Positions 9,768 through 18,727 are shown, counted from the stretch's first letter. The stretch is 64,000 nt of DNA from an uncultured Roseburia sp. (GCA_945787015.1 CALZGM010000017.1:1-64000); one strand, 5' to 3'. A program made the numbers and translations. Notes: a model not told the origin generated them from the letters alone.

Positions 9768-11606
9768 CTACTGTGGTTTAAGTATTTCGGCGTTGCAGGT
9801 TTCACAATAATATGTATATCCTGAAGTATCATCTACGCTACGTCGAATGGTATGTTCTTCTTCTATCACAGCGCCATCTAAGTCACATCCTTCTCTGTCA
9901 CATATGCATGTTACAGTTAAAGTTATAGTATCCGTTGGAGTATCAGCTGCTTTAAATTGGTATTCTATCTCATAATAATCATGTTGAGCCACAAAATTAT
10001 GCCCTAACGCCGCTATCGTTTGGTGTATCTCATCATTACATCTGCTACAGATATATAACTGACTTCCCTCTGTTGTACAGGTTGCTTCTTTCATTAGGTC
10101 ATCGGCAACATAGTTATGACCTAATGCTGCTATCGCCTGCGTTTCTATATTTTGACAACGACTGCAGACGCGTTCTTCGCTTCCTTCTGTTTCACATCCC
10201 GCTGCCAGCACTTCTGTCCATGCACCATAGTTGTGACCTAATGCTGCAAGCGTCTGCGTTTCTGCATTTTGGCAACGACTGCAGACGCGTTCTTCGCTTC
10301 CTTCTGTTTCACATCCCGCTGCCAGCACTTCTGTCCATGCACCGTAGTTATGGCCTAATGCTGCAAGTGTACTATATTCCGTTTCTCCGCAGATAGAACA
10401 GATTCTTACTTCACTACCTGTCGTTGTACATCCGGCTGCAACTGTCTGTGTCCAGACTCCATAGTTATGACCTAGCGCTGCAAGCGTAGTTTCTTCTATT
10501 GCTTTTCCACATCTTGCACAATATGCTACCTGTCTTCCATCCTCAGTACAATTTACCTCCTTTGTCACTACCGGTGCCTGCCTCTGATGTCCGAGTGCAT
10601 TGATTTCCTGAGTTTCCACCACTTCACCGCAGATCGTACATTGCTTCTGCTCTAAACCTTTGGTCGTACAATTGGCTTCTGTCACAACTACCCAGTCCTC
10701 CTGAGCCTTATGTCCCAGTGCAGGAATGGTAACGGTTTCATCTACCTCTTCACAAACGATACAATAGATTTCTTTTTTTCCTTCTTGGGTACAGGTCGGC
10801 TCCTCAACTATGATTTCTTCTGTCTTATGTTCCTGCAGTTTTGTGTAATCCATTAAAAGTTCCTTGCCGATACAAAGTTCCTCTCCCATATCCATATAAG
10901 AAATCAGCTGCATTGCCGTTTTCTGTGGAATCTCCTTATAGGCAATTTCATGCTTAACAGAACCGTTCTCTCCTACCACAAATTCTGAAAAATCATTAGA
11001 TGCCCGAATGAGAGCAGCTTCGCCGGCTGTGAACACTTCCGATACACCGTTAAACTCCCCTTCCAGCGTTTTTAATTCTACATAAACTCCTCCCTGAAAT
11101 ACCTCTAATCTGGTCCATGCGACTCCGTTGCTGTCATAATATACCGTCACACGGAAAACCGTTCCACGTACTGCCATGACGGAGTTTGGAGTATCCACCT
11201 CATAGGTTTCTCCTTCTGTCAGTTCTGTTCTCAGGCAGCTCAGTTCAGAGCCATCCTCGAGATGAATTTTTGTCTTGCTCTTTTCGCTGTCTCCCTCTGC
11301 CTCCAGCCAGAAATGTGTTTTCTCTTCTGCATACACATATTTATCCATGTCAAGCAGCATTGTCAAATCCGAATCATCCTGTACCTTTACATCATCTCCT
11401 GAATACAAATGCATGCCCTCATAAGCGGTATTGCTTCCGTCTTTTTGATTTTCAACAATACTAATTCCGTTTGTCTCCTCTACAGCAATCGTCCGATACG
11501 CATCTTTGCCAAGAAACATTACGCCCAGAACCACAGCTACTACCGCTACTGTGGTTGCAGCCACTCCTGCAATTAATTTTCCTATTCCTGTTTTAAGCCA
11601 TCCCAT
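9768..11606 (-). CDS. FecR-domain membrane protein with seven Cys-rich repeats
   Basis: One membrane segment at residues 9-32 probably anchors the protein with its bulk outside. Residues about 60-210 match a FecR sensory domain (DDVKVQDDSDLTMLL; TPNSVMAVRGTVFRV; LEVFQGGVYV). From about 260 onward there are seven repeats of roughly 39 residues, each with one Cys, a CxxC pair and a closing ALGH, which suggests small zinc-ribbon-like units; repeats 4 and 5 are almost identical. The C-terminus carries two more Cys pairs. FecR domains usually transmit an extracellular signal to a partner. Here the protein is the last gene of an operon with a CHASE2 cyclase and an HD-GYP protein, so it may be their external sensor or surface-binding arm. 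Similar Cys repeats occur in surface proteins of gut Firmicutes. Confidence 0.75.
   Translation of the reverse strand: MGWLKTGIGKLIAGVAATTVAVVAVVLGVMFLGKDAYRTIAVEETNGISIVENQKDGSNTAYEGMHLYSGDDVKVQDDSDLTMLLDMDKYVYAEEKTHFWLEAEGDSEKSKTKIHLEDGSELSCLRTELTEGETYEVDTPNSVMAVRGTVFRVTVYYDSNGVAWTRLEVFQGGVYVELKTLEGEFNGVSEVFTAGEAALIRASNDFSEFVVGENGSVKHEIAYKEIPQKTAMQLISYMDMGEELCIGKELLMDYTKLQEHKTEEIIVEEPTCTQEGKKEIYCIVCEEVDETVTIPALGHKAQEDWVVVTEANCTTKGLEQKQCTICGEVVETQEINALGHQRQAPVVTKEVNCTEDGRQVAYCARCGKAIEETTLAALGHNYGVWTQTVAAGCTTTGSEVRICSICGETEYSTLAALGHNYGAWTEVLAAGCETEGSEERVCSRCQNAETQTLAALGHNYGAWTEVLAAGCETEGSEERVCSRCQNIETQAIAALGHNYVADDLMKEATCTTEGSQLYICSRCNDEIHQTIAALGHNFVAQHDYYEIEYQFKAADTPTDTITLTVTCICDREGCDLDGAVIEEEHTIRRSVDDTSGYTYYCETCNAEILKPQ
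10132..10365 (-). repeat. 117-bp tandem duplication inside the FecR gene
   Basis: Two adjacent copies with a period of exactly 117 bases (39 codons), differing at only a few positions; for example the ACTGCAGACG block occurs at 10161 and again at 10278. Copy limits are approximate. Neighbouring repeats share the protein pattern but not the DNA, so this pair is a recent expansion. Confidence 0.85.
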
Positions 11607-11630
11607 CCGTTATACCATCCCTTCTTTTGT

Positions 11631-13082
11631 CTATGGAATACATTTTTCCAGATATTCCACCAGTTTTCCGTCAATTTTTCCATGTTCTGCCATATCTCTC
11701 ATAATTGCAAATGCTTTTTCCTTTGGCATTGGCTTTTTATATGGCCGGTCCGTAGCTAGCAGTGCATCACAGATATCTGCCACTGCCAGAATCCTTGCTT
11801 CCGTAGCCAGCACATCACCTTTCAGTTTTCTCGGATAACCACTTCCATCCAAACATTCATGATGTTGGATTGCCCATGTCATGGCATACTGATAATTTTG
11901 ATTAAAATGTACCTTTGAGAGAATCCGCTCTGTCTTTTCCACATGACTTTCCATGATGCTTCGTTCCTTGTCGGTCAATGTACCCTTCCGAATCAGCAGG
12001 TCTTCCTTCTCTTCTTCGGTAAAGAAAGGCTGTTCGCCTTCTTTTCCCCTGTAAACCGCTGAAAAAACTTCCATCAGCTCCTGCTTTTTTTCTTCCGTTA
12101 AAAAGCCCATGGTATTTACTTCTTCTGCTAAGGTCTGTGCCTTATCCAGTTTTGTTATCGCTTCGTTATATTCCGTCTCTGACAGTTCTCCTTCCAGTAA
12201 CTGAAGCCGGTATCTGGTCCGGAATAATTCAAAACGCATCTCAATTTCATGAAGCTTATCCTCAAGTCTGGTTGCCTTATTCATTACTTTTGTGGGAATA
12301 GACACCTTCCCAATATCATGAAGCAAAGCTCCCAAGACCAGCTGCTCTTTTCTGTTTTCCGAAAAATATTCTTCTTCCAGCCCTTTCTCATGTAATTCAT
12401 TGATGTAATCCGCCATCCTGCCGGCATATTCCGCTACCATTCTGACATGATTTGCATTATATGGTGTTCTTGTATCAATGGTTTCGGCCATGGCTTCTGT
12501 AAAAGACCACATCTGCTCTTTAATTTCTTCCATATAACGGATATTCGATACTGCAATCGCAGCCTGTGATGCAAGTGCTAGGATAATATGCTCCAATTCA
12601 GTTGCAAATGCAATCACATTTCCTTCCTCATCAATCGCATTGATTAACTGTAATACACCTACTGCTTCCTCCTCCTGATTCAAAAGCGGAATCGTAAGCA
12701 TCGACTGCGTATGATAACCGGTCATCCTGTCATAATTGTAAGGACCGGAAAAGTCAAATTCATCACTGTCATACACATTTGGAATATTTAAGGATTTTTT
12801 ATGAATCACGGAGTATGCACAGATATTCTGTTCCCGCATCGGAACCGGCGGCAAATCTATCTTTTCTCCGTTCTTCCCTTTATCTACATTCATAGACAAG
12901 GTTTTCATTACCTGAAAATGCAGTTCCTTATTCCGGCAGACATATAACGTTCCGGCATCGCAGTGTGTAATATTGATACTCTCATCTAAAATCTTATCCA
13001 AAAGCTTATTTCTGTCCTTCTCCTTTGATAATGCAATTCCGGTATCCAGAATTTTCATTACCACGCTGCTTTTATATCTCAT
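11631..13082 (-). CDS. GAF-HD-GYP protein, probable cyclic-dinucleotide phosphodiesterase
   Basis: Residues about 10-180 form a GAF sensor domain (CDAGTLYV; SMLTIPLLN; GVLQLIN). The C-terminal half is an HD-GYP domain: HDIGK (255-259), IQHHE (406-409) and the diagnostic DGSGYP (412-417), then RILAVADICDAL. HD-GYP enzymes hydrolyse c-di-GMP or related cyclic dinucleotides using a bi- or tri-iron centre. Unusually, about 95 charged, helical residues (272-366) are inserted between HDIGK and the next conserved helix. The GGGAGAGG site fixes the ATG. It lies 24 bases before the FecR gene and 23 after the TIM-barrel gene, in the same operon as a class III cyclase, so the locus handles two kinds of cyclic nucleotide. 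Confidence 0.85.
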   Translation of the reverse strand: MRYKSSVVMKILDTGIALSKEKDRNKLLDKILDESINITHCDAGTLYVCRNKELHFQVMKTLSMNVDKGKNGEKIDLPPVPMREQNICAYSVIHKKSLNIPNVYDSDEFDFSGPYNYDRMTGYHTQSMLTIPLLNQEEEAVGVLQLINAIDEEGNVIAFATELEHIILALASQAAIAVSNIRYMEEIKEQMWSFTEAMAETIDTRTPYNANHVRMVAEYAGRMADYINELHEKGLEEEYFSENRKEQLVLGALLHDIGKVSIPTKVMNKATRLEDKLHEIEMRFELFRTRYRLQLLEGELSETEYNEAITKLDKAQTLAEEVNTMGFLTEEKKQELMEVFSAVYRGKEGEQPFFTEEEKEDLLIRKGTLTDKERSIMESHVEKTERILSKVHFNQNYQYAMTWAIQHHECLDGSGYPRKLKGDVLATEARILAVADICDALLATDRPYKKPMPKEKAFAIMRDMAEHGKIDGKLVEYLEKCIP

Positions 13083-13105
13083 AAGTCCTCTCCCTTTAGT
13101 ACCTT

Positions 13106-13876
13106 TTACAACTTTCTCATAAACTCCAATGCTCGCTTTTGCCGTTCCAATCCTGTCAGTTCCAATAAAACCGGTACCTTTTTTAAGTGATCCTCCAGCA
13201 ACTGCTTACACAGCAAAAAATCCAGTAATCCTTCCCCGGGTACCTGATGTAAATCCACCTTATAATCATTGTCATTTAAATGAATATGACCGGTATATTG
13301 TTCCATCTGTTCTACCCATGTTTCTACCGCTGTCGGAGTCAGGCATGCATGCCCATAGTCCAGACAGAGTTTAAAATTATTGACATCGGAAAGACTTTTC
13401 TTTAATCGAAGCAGCATTTCCGGTGTCCGCTCGAAGGTATTTTCCATGTATATCTCAATTTCCGGATAACGCTCTGCCATCTTTCTCCAAAAACGTTCCG
13501 ATTCATACAGCCATGCATCCAGATAATAATCCACCTGTAATTCTGCAATCAGTCCCGTATGAAACACCACGCCCCGTATTCCCAGTTGTTCTGCAATCGC
13601 CAGCGACTGCTTGGCTCGCATTTGGGAGTACCCGGCAATCTGCGGATCCTGACTTGTTACAACAATATCCAAAAACACCCCATGCAGGGTATCCATACTC
13701 CTGTCACGCTTCAGTTCTTTATAAGAGTCACATCTTTTTTTTATTTCTGCCTCATCGCTATATACATCCGGATTACAAAAATCATTATATTCAAATCCCG
13801 CATCATATGCCTGTGCCAGTTCTGCGCTCTGTCCAAGCCGCTCAAATTCGGGAATGATTAAATACTTTCTTTCCAA
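13106..13876 (-). CDS. Sugar phosphate isomerase/epimerase-like TIM-barrel protein
   Basis: A 256-residue protein of the xylose-isomerase-like/AP-endonuclease-2 TIM-barrel superfamily. Likely metal ligands are seen in order: VVFHTG, IYMENTFER, LCLDYGHA, HIHLNDND and LLELTG. Such proteins isomerise or epimerise sugars or inositols, but the family does not predict a substrate. The start is TTG, with GAGGGA 7 bases upstream; no ATG is available nearby. It begins only 4 bases after the CHASE2 cyclase stop, so it is translated as part of that signalling operon, an odd place for a metabolic enzyme. Confidence 0.7.
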   Translation of the reverse strand: MERKYLIIPEFERLGQSAELAQAYDAGFEYNDFCNPDVYSDEAEIKKRCDSYKELKRDRSMDTLHGVFLDIVVTSQDPQIAGYSQMRAKQSLAIAEQLGIRGVVFHTGLIAELQVDYYLDAWLYESERFWRKMAERYPEIEIYMENTFERTPEMLLRLKKSLSDVNNFKLCLDYGHACLTPTAVETWVEQMEQYTGHIHLNDNDYKVDLHQVPGEGLLDFLLCKQLLEDHLKKVPVLLELTGLERQKRALEFMRKL

Positions 13877-13880
13877 CTTT

Positions 13881-15683
13881 CTATCCCTCTTTCTTACCGA
13901 TGACCTGATATACCATTAACGGCTTACTCTTTCCCTTAAGTTCCATTTCTCCAACAGATTCTGCCACGATTCTATCCTTCAATATTTCATACACTGCCTC
14001 GCTGATTAATATCTCGCCCGCCTTAGCACGGCTTTCCAAACGTGCTGCCGTATTGACGGTATCACCGATGGCTGTATAGTCCATACGGAAATCGCATCCG
14101 ATATTCCCGACAACCGCATCACCGCAATTGACACCGATTCCAAAGTATACGGTCTTTCCATACTGCTCTTTGAGTTTCTTCGCCAGTTCTTCTGCTCCGG
14201 CTCTCATATCAAGTGCCGTTTGAACTGCACGATACACATAGTCTTCCAAATCGTGCGGTGCATTGAATACTGCCATGGTGGCATCTCCGATAAATTTATC
14301 CAGCATTCCGTTGTTACCAAGAATACAGGAAGTGGTCAATGCCAAATATTCATTTAAAATCTTTACTACCTGCTCCGGCATTAGGCTTTCTGACAATGGT
14401 GTAAATCCGCGGATATCCACAAATAAAACTGCAACATTTCGCTTCTCTCCGCCCAGTCTTGTCTTAAACTGATCATCCTTTGCCAGTACATCTACTACCT
14501 TTGCATCAACATACTGTTTAAAGGTAGAGAGCATTTTTCTTCGGCGGATACGCTCTATGACATATTTTTCAATCACAAAATACAGTACACAGGCAGCCAT
14601 GCTTCCGACAAAATAGATTTGTGAAATCGTGTATCCCAAACCGGCAAGATATCTTCCTGTCACAAGATGAACTACTATCAGTACTGCCGCTTCACAAATT
14701 ATCGGAAACAGCTTCTGTTTTTGCGCAAGCAGGAAAAACAAATAGATGACAACAGCTGTTACTATCAGATAAATCCAGGTCGGAAAGCTTACAGCCGTTT
14801 TTCCTTCCTGCAGTGCCTGTATCATATTTGCCTGTATTTCTACCCCGTACATTGGTTTTCCGCGCTCCGCTGCAGACACATAAGCATCCTGAAAGCCCGG
14901 TGCATAAGCTCCTACCAATACAATACAATCCTTGAATTCAGATGCCGGAATACTTCCATCCAGCACCCGCTTCATGGAATAATGTGTGAATTCTCCAACC
15001 TGACCGGAATAGAAAAAAGTAAGCATGCCATTATCCATTGTTTCAGGCATTACTGCCTCTTTTCCATTCATCTCTTCAAATGTTTTATATGTAAGCCACG
15101 CAAAGCTGGACAGCGTATTTCCCTCAAACTGTTCCGTCAGCTTTGTATATCTGACGCATCCATCCTCTGCAATATAAGCATTTGTATAACCGCTTTGCGT
15201 CACCTCATTTAATCCTGTATAGGATGTCTCCACCATATCAATATTCCACACGTCGTAATACAGCTTTCCTTCCGGTGACTGCTTTGTAACTCCACGGTAT
15301 ACCACATTGGAAGCGGTAATGATATGATTCTTTCCTTCACATGCATTTTTTAGCATGCTATCTTTTTGTTCATCCGAATCACCGGTAAAGAGAAAATCCA
15401 GCGCAACGATAGCCGGTGCATTTGTCTCATCAGCATACAGCATTTCTATCAGCTCGGCGGTCTTTTCTCTGGACCACACTCCAAAATTACCGTATGCATC
15501 TAATGTTTCTTCATCAACAGAAATAATCTTAATTTTGGGACTTATTCCATCCAAACGGGCATATAATCCATCACACAATAAGGCATCAAACGTATATAAT
15601 GGATTCCAGAGTACCATTAACAGCAAAAAAATAACTGGTACACATGCCTTCATAAAAGGAATCATTTTTTTGGATAACTTCAT
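13881..15683 (-). CDS. CHASE2-domain class III adenylate cyclase
   Basis: An N-terminal membrane segment (about 10-28) is followed by an extracytoplasmic CHASE2 sensor domain (about 45-295), three membrane segments (about 303-371) and a cytoplasmic class III nucleotide cyclase domain (about 410-595). The catalytic residues are complete: metal-binding D423 (FVDIRGF) and D467 (KFIGD), adenine-specifying K463 and D535, and transition-state N544 and R548 (NTAARLE). The K/D pair predicts ATP, hence cAMP, as product. It is the first gene of the operon with the TIM-barrel, HD-GYP and FecR genes. Class III cyclases with CHASE2 are unusual in clostridia, and the cAMP receptor is not in this window. 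Confidence 0.9.
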   Translation of the reverse strand: MKLSKKMIPFMKACVPVIFLLLMVLWNPLYTFDALLCDGLYARLDGISPKIKIISVDEETLDAYGNFGVWSREKTAELIEMLYADETNAPAIVALDFLFTGDSDEQKDSMLKNACEGKNHIITASNVVYRGVTKQSPEGKLYYDVWNIDMVETSYTGLNEVTQSGYTNAYIAEDGCVRYTKLTEQFEGNTLSSFAWLTYKTFEEMNGKEAVMPETMDNGMLTFFYSGQVGEFTHYSMKRVLDGSIPASEFKDCIVLVGAYAPGFQDAYVSAAERGKPMYGVEIQANMIQALQEGKTAVSFPTWIYLIVTAVVIYLFFLLAQKQKLFPIICEAAVLIVVHLVTGRYLAGLGYTISQIYFVGSMAACVLYFVIEKYVIERIRRRKMLSTFKQYVDAKVVDVLAKDDQFKTRLGGEKRNVAVLFVDIRGFTPLSESLMPEQVVKILNEYLALTTSCILGNNGMLDKFIGDATMAVFNAPHDLEDYVYRAVQTALDMRAGAEELAKKLKEQYGKTVYFGIGVNCGDAVVGNIGCDFRMDYTAIGDTVNTAARLESRAKAGEILISEAVYEILKDRIVAESVGEMELKGKSKPLMVYQVIGKKEG

Positions 15684-15744
15684 ATGGTATTCCTATCCTT
15701 TCCTTTAATAAAACTATTGTACCAGTTTTATATGTAATTTACAA

Positions 15745-16713
15745 TTACCCCATAGGGGGTATATTACCCGAAACATCTGATTTTTGCCTTATTTGCTCAT
15801 AAAGCTCCTTTCGGTTCGAAATATGTAATTTAGAAAAAATATTAGTCACGTGTTTTTTTACAGTATTTTCTGTAATGCACAACTCCTCTGCAATTTCTTT
15901 TCTCTTTTTCTCCTGTAGCATGCCCTTAAGAACCTCTTTTTCACGCTTTGAAAGCATTTCAACTTCCGGCCAGCAGGTGGTCAGTACTTCTATATCTATC
16001 GCATCTGCAACAGCTTTCATCTGTGCCCGGGCTGTTATATTTTTTAGTTTCTCATAATCACGCAACATTCCATATAAAAACAGCAACAAAAGCTCACTAA
16101 TCAGATAAGAAACCGATAAGAACTCAAAATCGTAGTTAATAAACTGCTCCACCATCCAAATCGCAATATTTAGCAATACCACTACTGCAAGAAGCGCCGC
16201 ATGTTTCCATGACCTCATTTTCTTTCGAAGCATAGCCCATAAAATAATGCCAACCATGAGGAAAAAGTAGCTTATTAAATACACATAATACCAGCTATGT
16301 AATGGTCCATACACCTTCTTAAGCTTAGCGATTCCATTTACAAAAACGATGGATACTTCCTTATAGTACCAATCGAAATATCCCGGACTCGCTGCAATGA
16401 AAAAGATAACTGCCCCAAGTGCTATAAACCCTATCGGCACCAATTTCCCATAGGATATCCTGCAGACGCCAACAATTGCAAGCAACATACACATTGGCAG
16501 AAATACAGCACCAAAATATGTAATTCGATTCGCCCATAACGCCCATTCTAAAGATTTTGCAATTGATAGTGCAAAATATCCAAAATTAATAATAAAAACA
16601 AAAATATGAATCCAGCTAAGCCATATCTCTTTATTTTTATAAAAGACAAAATAGCCTATCATAAGAAGGAGCGACAGCACCGCTATCACCCCATATAAAA
16701 CCGATATATTCAT
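15745..16713 (-). CDS. Membrane-bound LuxR-family regulator
   Basis: The first 210 residues contain about seven hydrophobic segments, resembling a 7TM receptor-like region. A linker leads to a LuxR-type helix-turn-helix at about 252-312, with LSKREKEVL, ITENTVKKHV and NIFSKLHISNRKEL. The protein therefore seems to be a one-component membrane sensor whose DNA-binding domain stays tethered. No phosphoacceptor domain is present. It begins 4 bases after the DegV stop and ends 61 bases before the CHASE2 cyclase start, so it is co-transcribed with degV and might control the cyclase operon; the last point is inference. Confidence 0.8.
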   Translation of the reverse strand: MNISVLYGVIAVLSLLLMIGYFVFYKNKEIWLSWIHIFVFIINFGYFALSIAKSLEWALWANRITYFGAVFLPMCMLLAIVGVCRISYGKLVPIGFIALGAVIFFIAASPGYFDWYYKEVSIVFVNGIAKLKKVYGPLHSWYYVYLISYFFLMVGIILWAMLRKKMRSWKHAALLAVVVLLNIAIWMVEQFINYDFEFLSVSYLISELLLLFLYGMLRDYEKLKNITARAQMKAVADAIDIEVLTTCWPEVEMLSKREKEVLKGMLQEKKRKEIAEELCITENTVKKHVTNIFSKLHISNRKELYEQIRQKSDVSGNIPPMG

Positions 16714-16717
16714 TTTA

Positions 16718-17590
16718 CTACATCAACTCCGGAATTTTTTTTGAGCAGGCAATTGCCAAAGCCCCCGGTCCAATATGGCAGGAAACACTTAAAGAAAGCG
16801 GATCTAAGATGATTTCCATTCCAGGAAAAGCAGCCTGTACTTCTGCTTTAAAGGCTTCCGCAGCCTCTACGTCATATGTGTATGCCATCTCCAGATACAT
16901 ATTCTTTCCTTCCGGATCATGAAAACGATTCTCAAAATCATTCTTCATTGCTTCAATCATCATGCTCTTTGCCTGCTTTACTGTTCTGGCTTTCGCAAAA
17001 GAATCCAGCTTTTCTCCTTGAATCTGCAATACCGGTTTTAACTTTAATAATGTTCCAAGTGCTGCAGCCGCAGGTGTAATTCGTCCGCCCTTTTTCAAGT
17101 AATACAGTGTATCAACCATAATGTAAATAGATGATTCCATCTTCTCACGTTCCAAAATTTCTTTTATTTCTTTCGCAGAATATCCTTTTTCTGCTAATGC
17201 CATTGCATCGAAAACAGACTGTTTCTGAGTCACGGAAATTCTCTGGTTGTTCACCACCTGTACCTTTCCATCATAATCCTCAGCAAGCATCATAGCAGTC
17301 TCACAGGAACCGCTCAAGCCTGATGACATTGGAATATGTACAATCTCATCATATTCCTTTAAGAGTTCTTCCCAAGTATCAATGACACTTCCCACTAACG
17401 GCATAGAAGTAGAAATAGATACATCATCTGTTAGCATTTTGTAAAAATGTTCCTGGTCCAAATCAATATCTTCATATAAAGTTTTATCATTCATAAAAAA
17501 TGGCATTGGAAGTACTGTAATTCCAAGCTCTTTTGCTTTTTCCTGTGTAATTCCACTATTGCTGTCTGATACAATTGCTACTTTGCTCAT
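16718..17590 (-). CDS. DegV family fatty-acid-binding protein
   Basis: A 290-residue DegV/FakB-type protein. VAIVSDSNSGIT at the N-terminus, PMSSGLSGSCETA in the middle and the closing SCHIGPGALAIA are the lipid head-group-binding signatures. Members bind a fatty acid and present it to a fatty acid kinase (FakA) for phospholipid synthesis. No FakA is in this window. It sits 22 bases after methylglyoxal synthase and 4 bases before the membrane LuxR gene, consistent with one transcript. Most clostridia carry several DegV paralogues, so the exact lipid is unknown. Confidence 0.88.
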   Translation of the reverse strand: MSKVAIVSDSNSGITQEKAKELGITVLPMPFFMNDKTLYEDIDLDQEHFYKMLTDDVSISTSMPLVGSVIDTWEELLKEYDEIVHIPMSSGLSGSCETAMMLAEDYDGKVQVVNNQRISVTQKQSVFDAMALAEKGYSAKEIKEILEREKMESSIYIMVDTLYYLKKGGRITPAAAALGTLLKLKPVLQIQGEKLDSFAKARTVKQAKSMMIEAMKNDFENRFHDPEGKNMYLEMAYTYDVEAAEAFKAEVQAAFPGMEIILDPLSLSVSCHIGPGALAIACSKKIPELM

Positions 17591-17612
17591 AACTTTCTCC
17601 TGTAATGATTTT

Positions 17613-18083
17613 TTATAATGTTTCAGAACGTTCTTTTATATTCTTTTGAAAATTAATGATTTCATGTTCATATTCCTGTGTCATATACGAAGAATGAATC
17701 ATAAAATCTGCTGATGCACGATTATTCGCAATCGGAATATCATACACCTGTGCAATACGAAGTAATGCCTTTACATCCGGGTCATGTGGTTGTGCCGTCA
17801 AAGGATCTGAAAAGAAAATAATAAAATCCACCTTTCCTTCTACAATCTTTGCCCCAATCTGTTGATCACCGCCTAGCGGTCCGCTATTATATCCTCGAAC
17901 CGGCAAACCTGTCCTATCTGTAATCATTCGGGCAGTTGTTCCTGTTCCACATAAAAAATGGTTTTTTAGAATCTCTTTGTTTTCCTCACACCATGCAATC
18001 AAATCCGGTTTTTTATTATCATGTGCAATCAATGCAATATTTTTTGTTTTTCCAATGGTAAGTGTAATAAAACTGTCATCCAT
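17613..18083 (-). CDS. mgsA: Methylglyoxal synthase
   Basis: A 156-residue single-domain enzyme converting dihydroxyacetone phosphate to methylglyoxal and phosphate, a bypass that relieves sugar-phosphate stress. Conserved pieces are IALIAHDNKK, the phosphate-binding GTGTT, the catalytic-Asp loop GPLGGDQQIG and the DPLTAQPHDPDVKAL segment with the active-site His. Length matches the family, with a short C-terminal tail. The ATG is preceded by GAGGAGG. It heads or follows into degV and the LuxR gene; the Nudix gene lies 51 bases upstream. Confidence 0.95.
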   Translation of the reverse strand: MDDSFITLTIGKTKNIALIAHDNKKPDLIAWCEENKEILKNHFLCGTGTTARMITDRTGLPVRGYNSGPLGGDQQIGAKIVEGKVDFIIFFSDPLTAQPHDPDVKALLRIAQVYDIPIANNRASADFMIHSSYMTQEYEHEIINFQKNIKERSETL

Positions 18084-18134
18084 AATTTCGTGCCTCCTCT
18101 AAACATCTGAAATTAGTATAGCATTCTTTTTCTT

Positions 18135-18641
18135 CTATATCAAAATAATTTTACCGTCTAAAAGCATTTTTATAAATGCCGTATCCCGCTTAATCCATGG
18201 TTCTCTTCCAATCTCATTATTTACCCGATAAATTTCCTCCGGCGTTGCCCACTCCAAATGATACCCTCGCATTTTTTCGCTTTCAGTAGGATTGATTGGA
18301 AAACGTTCCTCTGTAACCTCACAGGCAAAAAAAAGTGAATGACAGATATACTTTGTATCCGATTCAAAAATATCCTTCCGAATCTCTGTAATCTCTCCTA
18401 ATTCTCTCATACTACCCTCTACTAAGGAAAGTCCAACCTCTTCCAGCAGTTCCCTGTGCAGTGCCTTTCCATAGCTTTCCCCATGTTCTACACCGCCGCC
18501 CGGTATCTTATATTCACCGGCAAAGCTGCGCTGCATTGCAAGTTTCCCATTCAACATAATAATTCCGCGAATATTATACTTTTCATAAACTTTCACCGTA
18601 TCTGCATAATTCTTCTCATCGAAACAGGCAAGTACATCCAT
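18135..18641 (-). CDS. Nudix hydrolase
   Basis: The Nudix box is intact (GGGVEHGES followed by REL.EEVG), which binds the metal and diphosphate of a nucleoside-diphosphate-linked substrate. The preceding strand IRGIIMLNGKLAM and the later IRKDIFESDTKY are normal for the fold. At 168 residues the protein is a stand-alone enzyme. A GGAGGAA site is next to the ATG. Substrate cannot be predicted; it may clean up damaged nucleotides or hydrolyse a sugar nucleotide. It probably starts the transcript that continues into mgsA. Confidence 0.85.
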   Translation of the reverse strand: MDVLACFDEKNYADTVKVYEKYNIRGIIMLNGKLAMQRSFAGEYKIPGGGVEHGESYGKALHRELLEEVGLSLVEGSMRELGEITEIRKDIFESDTKYICHSLFFACEVTEERFPINPTESEKMRGYHLEWATPEEIYRVNNEIGREPWIKRDTAFIKMLLDGKIILI

Positions 18642-18727
18642 AGTTCTTCCTCCTTAATGAGTTTTCTCACCAAGTGACATTTTATAAATCATACCATATC
18701 ATTTTTCTATATGCAATTATCTGAATA

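Noticed and set aside
10132..10365. Direct repeats that could be mistaken for a CRISPR or satellite array
   Set aside because: The period is exactly 39 codons, the frame stays open and the repeats encode a Cys motif; there are no spacers.
14667..15212. A 181-codon plus-strand open frame inside the CHASE2 cyclase
   Set aside because: It lies wholly opposite a gene with complete conserved domains, and its translation is Cys/His/Tyr-rich without any motif.
15746..15761. Palindrome TACCCC-ATA-GGGGGTA as an operator
   Set aside because: It lies within the last codons of the LuxR gene (encoding Pro-Pro-Met-Gly) and has no T run, so it is probably a coding coincidence.
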